A DNA stretch of 7,983 nucleotides from contig DXKH01000131.1 in assembly GCA_019415335.1 (NCBI GenBank), positions 1 to 7,983 on the forward strand, given 5' to 3'. This document shows positions 1 to 7,983 of this stretch, piece by piece. Position 1 is the first letter of the stretch, and each line of letters opens with the position of its first letter. Both the position numbers and the translations under genes were made by a program. The notes below the pieces were generated by a model. The model did no database searches. It was not told where the DNA came from and was given only the letters and a program-made list of their open reading frames with translations. This stretch comes from Citrobacter sp. (lineage in GTDB: Bacteria; Pseudomonadota; Gammaproteobacteria; Enterobacterales; Enterobacteriaceae).

Positions 1-2650
<2,650 letters not shown>

Positions 2651-2661
2651 ACTCCTTTCTG

Positions 2662-2695
2662 ATGCCCGGTAAGCATGTTGTTACCGGGCATTTTT
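2662..2695 (+). terminator. Intrinsic terminator of the glpACB operon
   Basis: A perfect 11-bp stem (ATGCCCGGTAA at 2662-2672 pairing with TTACCGGGCAT at 2681-2691) encloses an 8-base loop and runs into a T tract at 2691-2695. It begins 11 bases after the glpC stop. There is no T run on the opposite strand, so it should act mainly on + strand transcripts. It would limit glp read-through into rpnE. Confidence 0.88.
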
Positions 2696-2842
2696 GCGTG
2701 CACGATTCCGCGCTCAATGTATACGTTGCAACGCAGTGAAAATTCCTCTGAAAACGTCTCGCAAAGACTGAAACTGGCAGATGTCAAAGGCCTGGGATAA
2801 CCGTAATGTCGCGTCATCATAAATATCAGGTGACGGACAACC

Positions 2843-3778
2843 ATGACCGAATCAACAACCTCCTCCCCGCATGATGCGGTATTTAAAACCTTTATGTTCA
2901 CACCCGAAACCGCACGGGATTTTCTCGAAATACATTTACCAGAACCACTGCGCAAGCTTTGCAACCTGCAAACCTTACGCCTGGAACCCACCAGTTTTAT
3001 TGAAAAAAGTTTACGCGCTTACTACTCGGATGTTTTGTGGTCGGTGGAAACCAGCGACGGTGACGGCTATATCTACTGCGTGATTGAACATCAAAGTTCT
3101 GCAGAAAAGAATATGGCTTTTCGACTAATGCGCTATGCCACCGCCGCCATGCAGCGCCATCTGGACAAAGGCTATGACAGAGTCCCGCTGGTGGTGCCGT
3201 TGCTGTTTTATCATGGCGAAACCTCGCCCTACCCATACTCACTTAACTGGCTGGATGAGTTTGATGATCCGCAACTTGCCCGGCAGTTGTACACCGAAGC
3301 TTTTCCGTTGGTGGATATCACCATCGTACCTGACGATGAGATCATGCAACATCGGCGTATAGCTCTGCTGGAACTGATTCAAAAGCATATTCGCGACCGC
3401 GATTTAATCGGTATGGTCGACAGGATCACCACGCTTTTGGTTAGAGGCTTCACTAATGACAGCCAGCTACAAACACTGTTTAATTATCTGCTGCAATGCG
3501 GCGATACCTCCCGTTTCACCCGTTTTATTCAGGAGATTGCCGAACGTTCACCACTACAAAAGGAGAGATTAATGACTATTGCTGAACGGCTACGGCAGGA
3601 AGGGCATCAAATTGGTTGGCAGGAGGGGAAGTTGGAGGGTTTGCAGAAAGGCAAAGTAGAAGGTATGCATGAACAAGCCATTAAAATTGCCTTGCGCATG
3701 CTGGAACAGGGCTTTGAACGTGAGATTGTGCTGGCGACAACCCAACTCACTGATGCTGATATTCCGAACTGTTATTAA
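2843..3778 (+). CDS. rpnE: Rpn-family recombination-promoting nuclease, full-length form (RpnE-L, 311 aa; YfaD)
   Basis: This gene encodes a Rpn/transposase_31 (YhgA-like) PD-(D/E)XK DNA endonuclease. Family members cut DNA, promote RecA-independent recombination when expressed, are toxic in full-length form, and have been linked to phage defence. Residues 7-15 give the family's N-terminal SPHDAVFK motif. The nuclease core is visible as D63 (in YYSDVLW), then E82 and Q84 (in CVIEHQS), the D...ExQ catalytic arrangement; none of these is lost. Residues 244-311 form the small-protein region that has its own start. This region includes a tetrapeptide-repeat helix at about 260-275 ([16 protein letters not shown]). 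ATG 2843 is preceded by AGGTGA at 2828-2833 with a 9-base spacer, a modest ribosome site. No convincing sigma70 promoter is seen between 2696 and 2842. The frame appears intact, so the gene is probably functional. Symbol from genomic position next to glpC. Confidence 0.93.
   Translation: MTESTTSSPHDAVFKTFMFTPETARDFLEIHLPEPLRKLCNLQTLRLEPTSFIEKSLRAYYSDVLWSVETSDGDGYIYCVIEHQSSAEKNMAFRLMRYATAAMQRHLDKGYDRVPLVVPLLFYHGETSPYPYSLNWLDEFDDPQLARQLYTEAFPLVDITIVPDDEIMQHRRIALLELIQKHIRDRDLIGMVDRITTLLVRGFTNDSQLQTLFNYLLQCGDTSRFTRFIQEIAERSPLQKERLMTIAERLRQEGHQIGWQEGKLEGLQKGKVEGMHEQAIKIALRMLEQGFEREIVLATTQLTDADIPNCY
3456..3484 (+). promoter_or_regulatory. Candidate sigma70 promoter inside rpnE driving the small antitoxin form
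   Basis: The -35 ATGACA (3456-3461) and the -10 TTTAAT (3479-3484) each match consensus at five of six bases and are separated by an optimal 17-base spacer (3462-3478). Transcription would start near 3491, about 80 bases upstream of the internal ATG at 3572. The leader would contain the strong Shine-Dalgarno at 3558-3565. The match is seen directly; its activity is inference. Confidence 0.5.
3558..3574 (+). promoter_or_regulatory. Internal Shine-Dalgarno and start codon of RpnE-S
   Basis: AAAAGGAG (3558-3565) lies 6 bases upstream of the in-frame ATG at 3572, embedded in codons that read Q-K-E-R-L-M of rpnE. It is clearly stronger and better spaced than the site in front of the full-length start at 2843. 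The same sequence is repeated exactly in front of the downstream duplicate gene (3777-3793). Confidence 0.75.
3572..3778 (+). CDS. RpnE-S, in-frame intragenic small protein (68 aa), probable antitoxin of RpnE-L
   Basis: This gene-within-gene product comprises residues 244-311 of RpnE, starting [13 protein letters not shown]. In characterised Rpn systems the C-terminal part is made separately (RpnS), dimerises through a helix containing four-residue repeats, and blocks the toxic full-length nuclease. Direct support here is the in-frame ATG with AAAAGGAG six bases upstream, a 5/6 + 5/6 promoter match ending at 3484, and an independent duplicate of this very segment just downstream that is retained as a free-standing gene. 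The repeat helix spans about residues 17-32 of the small protein, followed by [16 protein letters not shown] and a tail ending IPNCY. The antitoxin role is inferred from the family and has not been shown for this locus. Confidence 0.75.
   Translation: MTIAERLRQEGHQIGWQEGKLEGLQKGKVEGMHEQAIKIALRMLEQGFEREIVLATTQLTDADIPNCY
3620..3667 (+). repeat. Four imperfect 12-bp units encoding tetrapeptide repeats in RpnE
   Basis: The units encode QEGK (3620-3631), LEGL (3632-3643), QKGK (3644-3655) and VEGM (3656-3667), with glycine at every third position of a unit. The register continues as HEQA. The downstream duplicate has only two corresponding units (QEGK, LEGM), a difference of 24 bp. In the Rpn family the number of such units varies between strains and sits at the RpnS dimer interface. 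Confidence 0.8.
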
Positions 3779-3907
3779 AAGGAGAGATTAATGACTATTG
3801 CTGAACGGCTACGGCAGGAAGGACACCAAATTGGCTGGCAGGAGGGTAAATTAGAAGGCATGCATGAACAAGCCATTAAAATTGCCTTGCGCATGCTGGA
3901 ACAGGGC
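3777..3907 (+). repeat. Direct repeat, copy 2 (ypaA)
   Basis: This is the second copy of the duplication described for 3558-3712. It begins within the last two bases of the rpnE TAA stop codon, so the duplicated Shine-Dalgarno abuts the end of rpnE. Confidence 0.9.
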
Positions 3908-3976
3908 ATTGATCGTGACCAGGTGCTCGCGGCCACTCAGCTAAGCGAAGCCGATCTGGCAGCGAATAACCACTAA
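3791..3976 (+). CDS. ypaA: Stand-alone duplicate of the RpnE small antitoxin domain (61 aa)
   Basis: This small free-standing gene has the same first 23 residues as RpnE-S. It lacks eight residues of tetrapeptide repeat (LQKGKVEG), shares the next 16 residues, then has a different tail: IDRDQVLAATQLSEADLAANNH. Its AAAAGGAG (3777-3784) lies 6 bases before ATG 3791 and overlaps the rpnE stop, so it can be translated by reinitiation after rpnE or from the putative internal promoter transcript. No nuclease motif is present. It should be able to fold as an RpnS-type dimerisation helix and may homo- or heterodimerise with RpnE-S (inference). An annotator could instead call it a C-terminal pseudogene fragment of an rpn gene. 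I favour a real gene, because the ribosome site, start and frame are intact and many differences from copy 1 are silent. The symbol is from its position between yfaD and yfaU and is less certain than the gene itself. Confidence 0.7.
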   Translation: MTIAERLRQEGHQIGWQEGKLEGMHEQAIKIALRMLEQGIDRDQVLAATQLSEADLAANNH

Positions 3977-3983
3977 TTAACAC

Positions 3984-4010
3984 AGGCCCACAGCCGATCC
4001 CCATGGGCCT
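3984..4010. terminator. Weak hairpin between convergent ypaA and rhmA
   Basis: A 7-bp stem (AGGCCCA at 3984-3990 with TGGGCCT at 4004-4010) has a 13-base loop and lies in the 40-base gap between the converging stops at 3976 and 4017. Neither strand has a good T tract (TTGATA on +, GTGTTAA on -), so termination would be inefficient or factor-assisted. The position suggests a shared bidirectional terminator. Confidence 0.4.
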
Positions 4011-4016
4011 TTGATA

Positions 4017-4820
4017 TCAATAACTACCTTTTACGCGTGGCCCATTTTTGCCTGATTTAAACATCGCCAGTCGTTGATCCAGGGCATCGCTGTAGAGCAT
4101 CGTGTCAACGCCAACAGCGACAAAGTTCGCTCCCCACGCCAGGCATTGCTGCGCCATATCAGGAGCCACAGCCAGAAAACCAGCAGCTTTACCCGCAGCA
4201 CGGATCCGCCGAATGCTGGTTTCAATAATTCGCTGCACTTCCGGGTGCCCGGCGTTATCCGGGTAGCCCAACGAGGCAGAAAGATCCGCAGGTCCAATAA
4301 ACACGCCATCAATTCCTTCGACGCCGAGGATTTCGTCCAGGTTATCCAGTGCCGTCTTACTTTCCACCTGCACCAACAGACAAAGCGAATCGTTGACGTG
4401 CGCCATGTAATTCTCAATGCGTCCCCAGCGAGCAGCCCGTGCCACACTGGCCCCAACACCACGCTCACCGTAGGGAGGATAGCGCGTGGCAGACACCACC
4501 TGACGTGCCTGATCGGCAGTATCGACCATCGGGATCAGTAGAGTTTGCGCGCCAATATCCAGGACTTGTTTAATCAGCGACTTACTGGCTTCCACCGGAC
4601 GGATCACGGGTTGGCTGGCATAGGGCGCTACCGCCTGTAGCTGGTGATAAAGATCCTGAATGGTGTTTGGCGCGTGCTCCCCGTCAATCAGCAACCAGTC
4701 ATAACCGGAGGTGGCGGCAATTTCTGCCATATAAGAAGTAGTCGAGCTTAACCACAGACCAATTTGCACTTCGCCCTTGCGTAAACGTTCTTTAAAGGGA
4801 TTGCTTAATAATGCGTTCAT
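4017..4820 (-). CDS. rhmA: 2-keto-3-deoxy-L-rhamnonate aldolase (267 aa)
   Basis: RhmA is a class II (metal-dependent) aldolase of the HpcH/HpaI family. It cleaves 2-keto-3-deoxy-L-rhamnonate to pyruvate and L-lactaldehyde in the cytoplasm, the last step encoded by this cluster. Visible residues match the family active site: H49 in LLIDGEH (general base), R74 in VIRPVE, and the Mg2+ ligands E153 (LLVQVE) and D179 ([12 protein letters not shown]). The open frame continues upstream to 5123 inside rhmT, but ATG 4818-4820 is the start. It has AAGGA (4826-4830) with a 5-base spacer, begins [13 protein letters not shown], and gives the known length of 267. It starts 17 bases after the rhmT stop and is the last gene of the operon. 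The substrate name follows from the neighbours; homologues such as GarL and HpcH are alike in sequence. Confidence 0.95.
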
Positions 4821-4837
4821 CGTGTTCCTTAAACTAT

Positions 4838-6127
4838 TTAATGATGTGCCACGTCGGTCTGCGCAACAGTGCGATTTACACGCAGAGTGAAAATAATCAG
4901 CGAACCGATGACCGCCACCGCTGCCAGCGTCAGTAATCCCGCCGCATCGCTGGAAAATAACGTTTCTGCTTTCACGCGCAGGATCGGGGCAATAAACCCG
5001 CCCACTGCACCAAACAGGTTTACAAAACCAATCCCCGCAGCCAGCGCCGTACCGGAAAGCAGTTGTGTCGGCATCGTCCAGAACACCGGCTGCACGGCAA
5101 TAAACCCGATGGCTGCAACACACAGCGCTACGATCGCCAGTACTGGAGAAAGCAGCCCGGACAGACCAATACCAATGCCCGCCGCCAGTAATGTCAGCGC
5201 TGCGACATTACGCCGTTCGCCGGTTTTATCGGAATAGCGCGGAATAAGCCAGGTTCCAAACAAGGCCGCAACCCACGGAATGGCGGTGACCACCGACGCC
5301 GTAAAGCCCACTTTTGTCCCCAGCAATGCAGCAACCTGGGTCGGCAGGAAGAAAATTAATCCGTAAACCGCTACCTGAATGGTCAGGTAGATAATCGCCA
5401 GTTGCCAGACTCGCCCATTACGCAGCGCATCGCTCAGTCGGGAAGTCACTTTCTGTTGTTCTTCACTTGCCAGTTGGTTGATAAGCAACGTTTTTTCTTC
5501 TTTACTCAGAAAACGTGCCTGCTCCGGTGTGTCATCAAGCCAAAAGAATGTGAATACCCCAGCGCCGACTGCCAACAATCCTTCAATAACAAACATCCAG
5601 AACCAGCCGGGATGCCCCATAAATCCATGCATCTCCAGCAGCGCGCCAGAAAGCGGTGATCCCAGTGTTAACGCCAGCGGTGCGCCCATATAGAACAGCC
5701 CCATAATGCTGGCGCGATTACGCTGCGGAAACCATTGCGAGGTGAGATAAATCATACCAGGGAAAAACCCAGCCTCCGCAGCACCAAGCAGAGTGCGAAC
5801 AATCAGAAATTTCGCTTCAGTATCGGCCCATGCCATGGCAGCCGAAAGAAATCCCCACAGCAGTGTTGTCGTACCAATCCAGGTTCTTGCCCCCAGTTTG
5901 CGCATCAAAAGATTCGCCGGCCCCCCCAGAAACGCGTATACCACAAAGAAAATGCCTGCTCCCAGCGCATAAGCTTCATTACTCAGCCCGGTATCAATCT
6001 GGTAGGTCTGTTTGGCAAAACCAATATTCGAACGGTCGAGAAACGCCAGCACATACAGCGCCAACATAAACGGAATTAAACGCGCGCGGTTTTTCTTCAC
6101 CACGGCGTCAAGCAAAGCGGTGCTCAT
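4838..6127 (-). CDS. rhmT: Probable L-rhamnonate transporter, MFS family (429 aa)
   Basis: This is a 12-helix inner-membrane permease of the major facilitator superfamily, anion:cation symporter group (relatives carry glucarate, galactonate and phthalate), probably a proton symporter for L-rhamnonate. Evidence includes a first helix ending in D31-R32-S33-N34 ([10 protein letters not shown]), the typical start of this group. R111 and E118 lie in the conserved helix with [12 protein letters not shown], which is followed by [10 protein letters not shown] hydrophilic central loop (about residues 205-240, with [13 protein letters not shown]) separates two sets of six helices. The frame is open to 6166, but ATG 6125-6127 is preferred: AAGGAG (6134-6139) has a 6-base spacer, [10 protein letters not shown] begins there, and the length equals the known 429. 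A run of seven Gs in the coding strand (5921-5927) encodes G68-G69 of FLGGPANLL. Function is inferred from the adjacent rhmD and rhmA. Confidence 0.93.
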
Positions 6128-6148
6128 AAAAAGCTCCTTAGAATATGT

Positions 6149-6176
6149 GGGCGTTACCGTTGTCACAGCAACGCCC
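6149..6176 (-). other. mRNA hairpin between rhmD and rhmT
   Basis: In the - strand transcript an 11-bp stem forms around a 6-base loop (arms 6166-6176 and 6149-6159), including two G-U wobbles. On the + strand those two pairs would be A-C mismatches, so the structure favours the rhm mRNA. No U tract follows, so it is not a standard terminator. It could protect or attenuate the operon message between rhmD and rhmT (inference). The rhmT Shine-Dalgarno lies 10 bases beyond it and stays unpaired. Confidence 0.5.
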
Positions 6177-6183
6177 GGAGTGA

Positions 6184-7389
6184 TTAGTGGCTGTAGGGGC
6201 GTTTCAAATTGCAGTCACGATTGAGTTCGACGCCGAAACCGGGTTTATCAAGCACTGATTTATGAATACGACCATTCACCGGAACCGGCTCATTAAGCAG
6301 AATCGGATCAAATTGCGGACGCATCGTTGAACAATCCGGGCTGGTCATCAGGAATTCACTGAATGGCGTATTGGTGAAGGTGATCACCGCATGGTGGGAG
6401 TAAACAGACGAACCGTGCGGCACCACCAGTTGCCCCCTGGATTTGGCGATTGCGGCAATTTCCACCAGCGTGGTTAAGCCACCGCACCAGCCAACATCCG
6501 GCTGCATGATGTCGATACCGGTTTCTGAAAGCGTACGAAAAGATTGCAGTGTGCCGTGGTGCTCACCGCTGGTGACCATCATCCCCGCTGGTGCGTTGCG
6601 TTTCAGTTCGCGATAACCTTCATACTGCTGTGGCGGCAGGCACTCTTCGATCCATTTCAGGTTATAGGGCGCGCAAGCGTGGGCCAGTTTGGTGGCATAG
6701 TTCACGTCCTGACTCATCCAGCAGTCGAGCATTAACCAGAAATCCTCACCGCATTTTTCACGCATATCCGCGACCATAGCGGCATCTTTGCGGATCCCCG
6801 CATCGCCATCATGTGGCCCCCAGTGCGTCGGCATTTTGCCACCGATAAAGCCCATCTCTTTTGCCAGATCCGGACGCGCACCTGTGGCGTAGAACTGAAT
6901 CTCATCACGAACTGCGCCGCCTAAAAGTTTATAAACCGGAAGCCCGACCACTTTGCCGAACAGATCCCACAGAGCCAGATCGACACAGGAAATCGTATTC
7001 ATCACCAGGCCACCAGAGCCGGAGTAATACAGGGTGGCATTGAGCATTTGATCGTGGATCAGTTTGATATCACTGACACATTTACCCTCAATGAAACGGT
7101 TAAGGTGTTTTTCGACAATAAAACAGCCCATTTCACCGGCTGTCGAAACGGCGAATCCGGTCTGGCCGTTTTCTGCTTCGACTTCAACAATCAACGTGCC
7201 AAGAACGTTAATGCCAAATGACTGGCGTGACTGCTCGTAATCGCGGTATTTACTCATCGGGGTGGCAATATGATCGTCAATCCAGTGATTCGCCCCCTGG
7301 TCGTGATAATCACCACCGCCAGCGCCTTTTTCTGCTGTCGCACCGCCAGTAAACCAGGCGCGAACCTGTTTGATTTTTGGTAGGGTCAT
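6184..7389 (-). CDS. rhmD: L-rhamnonate dehydratase, enolase superfamily (401 aa)
   Basis: RhmD dehydrates L-rhamnonate to 2-keto-3-deoxy-L-rhamnonate with Mg2+, feeding RhmA. It is a mandelate-racemase-subgroup enolase-superfamily enzyme: an N-terminal capping domain (to about residue 125), then the (beta/alpha)7-beta barrel. In 401-residue numbering the metal ligands are D222 (LMLDCW), E248 (KWIEEC) and E276 (TSGEHHG). The catalytic dyad is H325 (VVPHGSS) with D298 ([10 protein letters not shown]). These correspond to D226, E252, E280, H329 and D302 in the published 405-residue numbering. I chose ATG 7387-7389 because GGAG (7396-7399) lies 6 bases upstream. The alternative ATG 7399-7401 would add MENS but has no evident ribosome site. 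The gap to rhmR is 14 bases and to rhmT 56 bases (with a hairpin). The enzyme is also known to act on related acid sugars such as L-lyxonate and L-mannonate. Confidence 0.96.
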   Translation of the reverse strand: MTLPKIKQVRAWFTGGATAEKGAGGGDYHDQGANHWIDDHIATPMSKYRDYEQSRQSFGINVLGTLIVEVEAENGQTGFAVSTAGEMGCFIVEKHLNRFIEGKCVSDIKLIHDQMLNATLYYSGSGGLVMNTISCVDLALWDLFGKVVGLPVYKLLGGAVRDEIQFYATGARPDLAKEMGFIGGKMPTHWGPHDGDAGIRKDAAMVADMREKCGEDFWLMLDCWMSQDVNYATKLAHACAPYNLKWIEECLPPQQYEGYRELKRNAPAGMMVTSGEHHGTLQSFRTLSETGIDIMQPDVGWCGGLTTLVEIAAIAKSRGQLVVPHGSSVYSHHAVITFTNTPFSEFLMTSPDCSTMRPQFDPILLNEPVPVNGRIHKSVLDKPGFGVELNRDCNLKRPYSH

Positions 7390-7401
7390 GCTGTTCTCCA
7401 T
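7390..7401 (-). promoter_or_regulatory. Ribosome-binding site deciding the rhmD start
   Basis: GGAG (complement of 7396-7399) with the 6-base spacer 7390-7395 points to the ATG at 7387-7389. This GGAG overlaps the G of the upstream in-frame ATG (7399-7401), so both starts cannot use the same site. Confidence 0.65.
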
Positions 7402-7403
7402 TG

Positions 7404-7983
7404 TTATGAGGCCTGTAAGTCAAAGGGACTTTTCCATCCCAACAGACGTGAAATATCCCTGGCGCAGGCAATAGCCTTGCCCGCCAGATAATCACGGTAT
7501 TCTTCATTGATTTGTAAGCGGGTACCGACCACCGAAATCGCAGCGGTAAGCTCGTTATTGGCGTTAAACACCGGCGCAGCGACACAACGGACATCGGCGT
7601 AATCTTCGCCGTTGTCATAGCTCCAGCCCTGGCGGCGAATACGCGCCAGTTCCTCGTAGAGCCGTTGTGGATGGGTAATGGTGGTGGGTGTCATCTGCTC
7701 CCAGACCAGCTCTTCGATAATACTTTTCTGTACAGCTGCAGGTTGCCAGGCAAGCAGGCATTTACCAATTCCGGAGCGATAAAGCGAAAGGCTTTTTCCT
7801 TCATGGGAACGCACGCTGATAGTGGCTGATGACTCCACTTTCAAAATGTAATAAGCGCTGCCGTTATCAATAATCCCCAGGTGACATAACAGCCCGGTGG
7901 TATCCATCAGTTGCGTCAAACGCGGTCGAGCCAGTTCCCGGAGATCCATCTTGCTTAACGCATGACCGGAAAGCTCCACCAGC
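7404..7983 (-). CDS. rhmR: IclR-family regulator of the rhamnonate operon, C-terminal about 193 residues (5' end outside window)
   Basis: This is a DNA-binding transcription regulator of the IclR type, presumably sensing L-rhamnonate or an intermediate and controlling rhmDTA. The frame stays open through the window edge, so the N-terminal winged helix-turn-helix is missing here; the full protein is about 260 residues. The GTG at 7979 would be read as an internal valine, not a start. What is visible is the linker helix and the IclR effector-binding domain. Its features include the strand with [20 protein letters not shown], then GIGKCLLAW. Next comes [23 protein letters not shown], the typical G-x-x-x-D-x-GE...V-x-C-x-AAPV segment, and then [13 protein letters not shown] at 7404-7406 leaves 14 bases to rhmD, so read-through co-transcription is likely. 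Assignment to RhmR (YfaX) comes from family plus neighbourhood. Confidence 0.92.
   Translation of the reverse strand, partial: LVELSGHALSKMDLRELARPRLTQLMDTTGLLCHLGIIDNGSAYYILKVESSATISVRSHEGKSLSLYRSGIGKCLLAWQPAAVQKSIIEELVWEQMTPTTITHPQRLYEELARIRRQGWSYDNGEDYADVRCVAAPVFNANNELTAAISVVGTRLQINEEYRDYLAGKAIACARDISRLLGWKSPFDLQAS

Larger units (their letters stand above)
3558..3712 (+). repeat. Direct repeat, copy 1 (rpnE 3' end)
   Basis: This is the first copy of a tandem duplication. Bases 3558-3603 are identical over 46 bp to 3777-3822, covering the Shine-Dalgarno, start and first codons. Bases 3665-3712 are identical over 48 bp to 3860-3907. The copies are offset by 219 bp in the first block and 195 bp in the second, because copy 1 has 24 extra bases of tetrapeptide units. 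After 3712 the copies diverge. Confidence 0.9.

Noticed and set aside
2662..2695. REP/BIME element after glpC
   Set aside because: The palindrome lacks the REP consensus and ends in a T tract directly after the operon, so it is a simple terminator.
2696..2842. Possible promoter for full-length rpnE (TTGCAA near 2725, TAAATA near 2820)
   Set aside because: No pair of hexamers with 16-18 base spacing reaches a reasonable consensus match on both sides.
3621..3634. AGGAGG followed by an in-frame TTG within the RpnE repeat region as a third start
   Set aside because: The Shine-Dalgarno-like string arises from the QEG repeat codons; TTG is a weak start and the equivalent position in copy 2 is TTA, so it is not conserved.
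4074..4541. Plus-strand open frame of 155 codons inside rhmA
   Set aside because: It is antisense to an active-site-complete aldolase gene; histidine/arginine/serine-rich composition is typical of a shadow frame.
4821..5123. N-terminal extension of rhmA reading through the 3' end of rhmT
   Set aside because: It is an open frame by chance inside rhmT in another frame; the extension is cysteine/arginine rich and the real start at 4820 has its own ribosome site.
5735..6079. Plus-strand open frames inside rhmT
   Set aside because: They are antisense to transmembrane helices, which gives the usual polar shadow frames; no independent signals.
6128..6166. N-terminal extension of rhmT (MTTVTPTYSKELF)
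   Set aside because: It is translated from the intergenic hairpin and the Shine-Dalgarno itself; ATG 6127 is better supported.

Overview
The window matches Escherichia coli (or a very close Escherichia/Shigella relative). The encoded proteins agree in length and motifs with E. coli GlpB (419 aa), GlpC (396 aa), RhmA (267 aa) and RhmT (429 aa), and the gene order is the known glpACB - rpnE (yfaD) - rhm (yfaU/V/W/X) order. Identification is from memory of these families and from residue motifs; no database search was run.

Layout. (1) 1-2650, + strand: the 3' end of glpA, complete glpB and complete glpC, translationally overlapping genes of the anaerobic glycerol-3-phosphate dehydrogenase, closed by a strong intrinsic terminator at 2662-2695. 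(2) 2843-3976, + strand: a Rpn-family PD-(D/E)XK nuclease gene, rpnE. It carries inside its 3' end a separately startable small protein (RpnE-S, 68 aa) with its own Shine-Dalgarno and a good sigma70-like promoter within the coding sequence. It is followed at once by a diverged tandem duplicate of that small gene (61 aa, ypaA position). This is the accessory, defence-like part of the window. (3) 4017-7983, - strand: the L-rhamnonate catabolic cluster, in transcription order rhmR (5'-truncated by the window edge), rhmD, rhmT, rhmA. The rpnE and rhm units converge at a weak hairpin at 3984-4010.

How the genes work together. GlpA and GlpB form the catalytic flavoprotein dimer and GlpC the iron-sulfur, membrane-associated subunit, passing electrons from glycerol-3-phosphate to menaquinone. 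RhmT probably imports L-rhamnonate, RhmD dehydrates it to 2-keto-3-deoxy-L-rhamnonate, RhmA cleaves that to pyruvate and L-lactaldehyde, and RhmR (IclR type) presumably controls the set. The rpnE locus resembles the described genes-within-genes toxin-antitoxin/anti-phage systems, in which the short C-terminal product neutralises the full-length nuclease. The extra duplicated antitoxin-like gene is the most interesting part.

There is no gene-free stretch longer than 300 bases. The longest gap (2651-2842, 192 bases) holds the glpC terminator and the rpnE leader, in which I see no convincing sigma70 promoter. No tRNA, rRNA, IS element or CRISPR array is visible.
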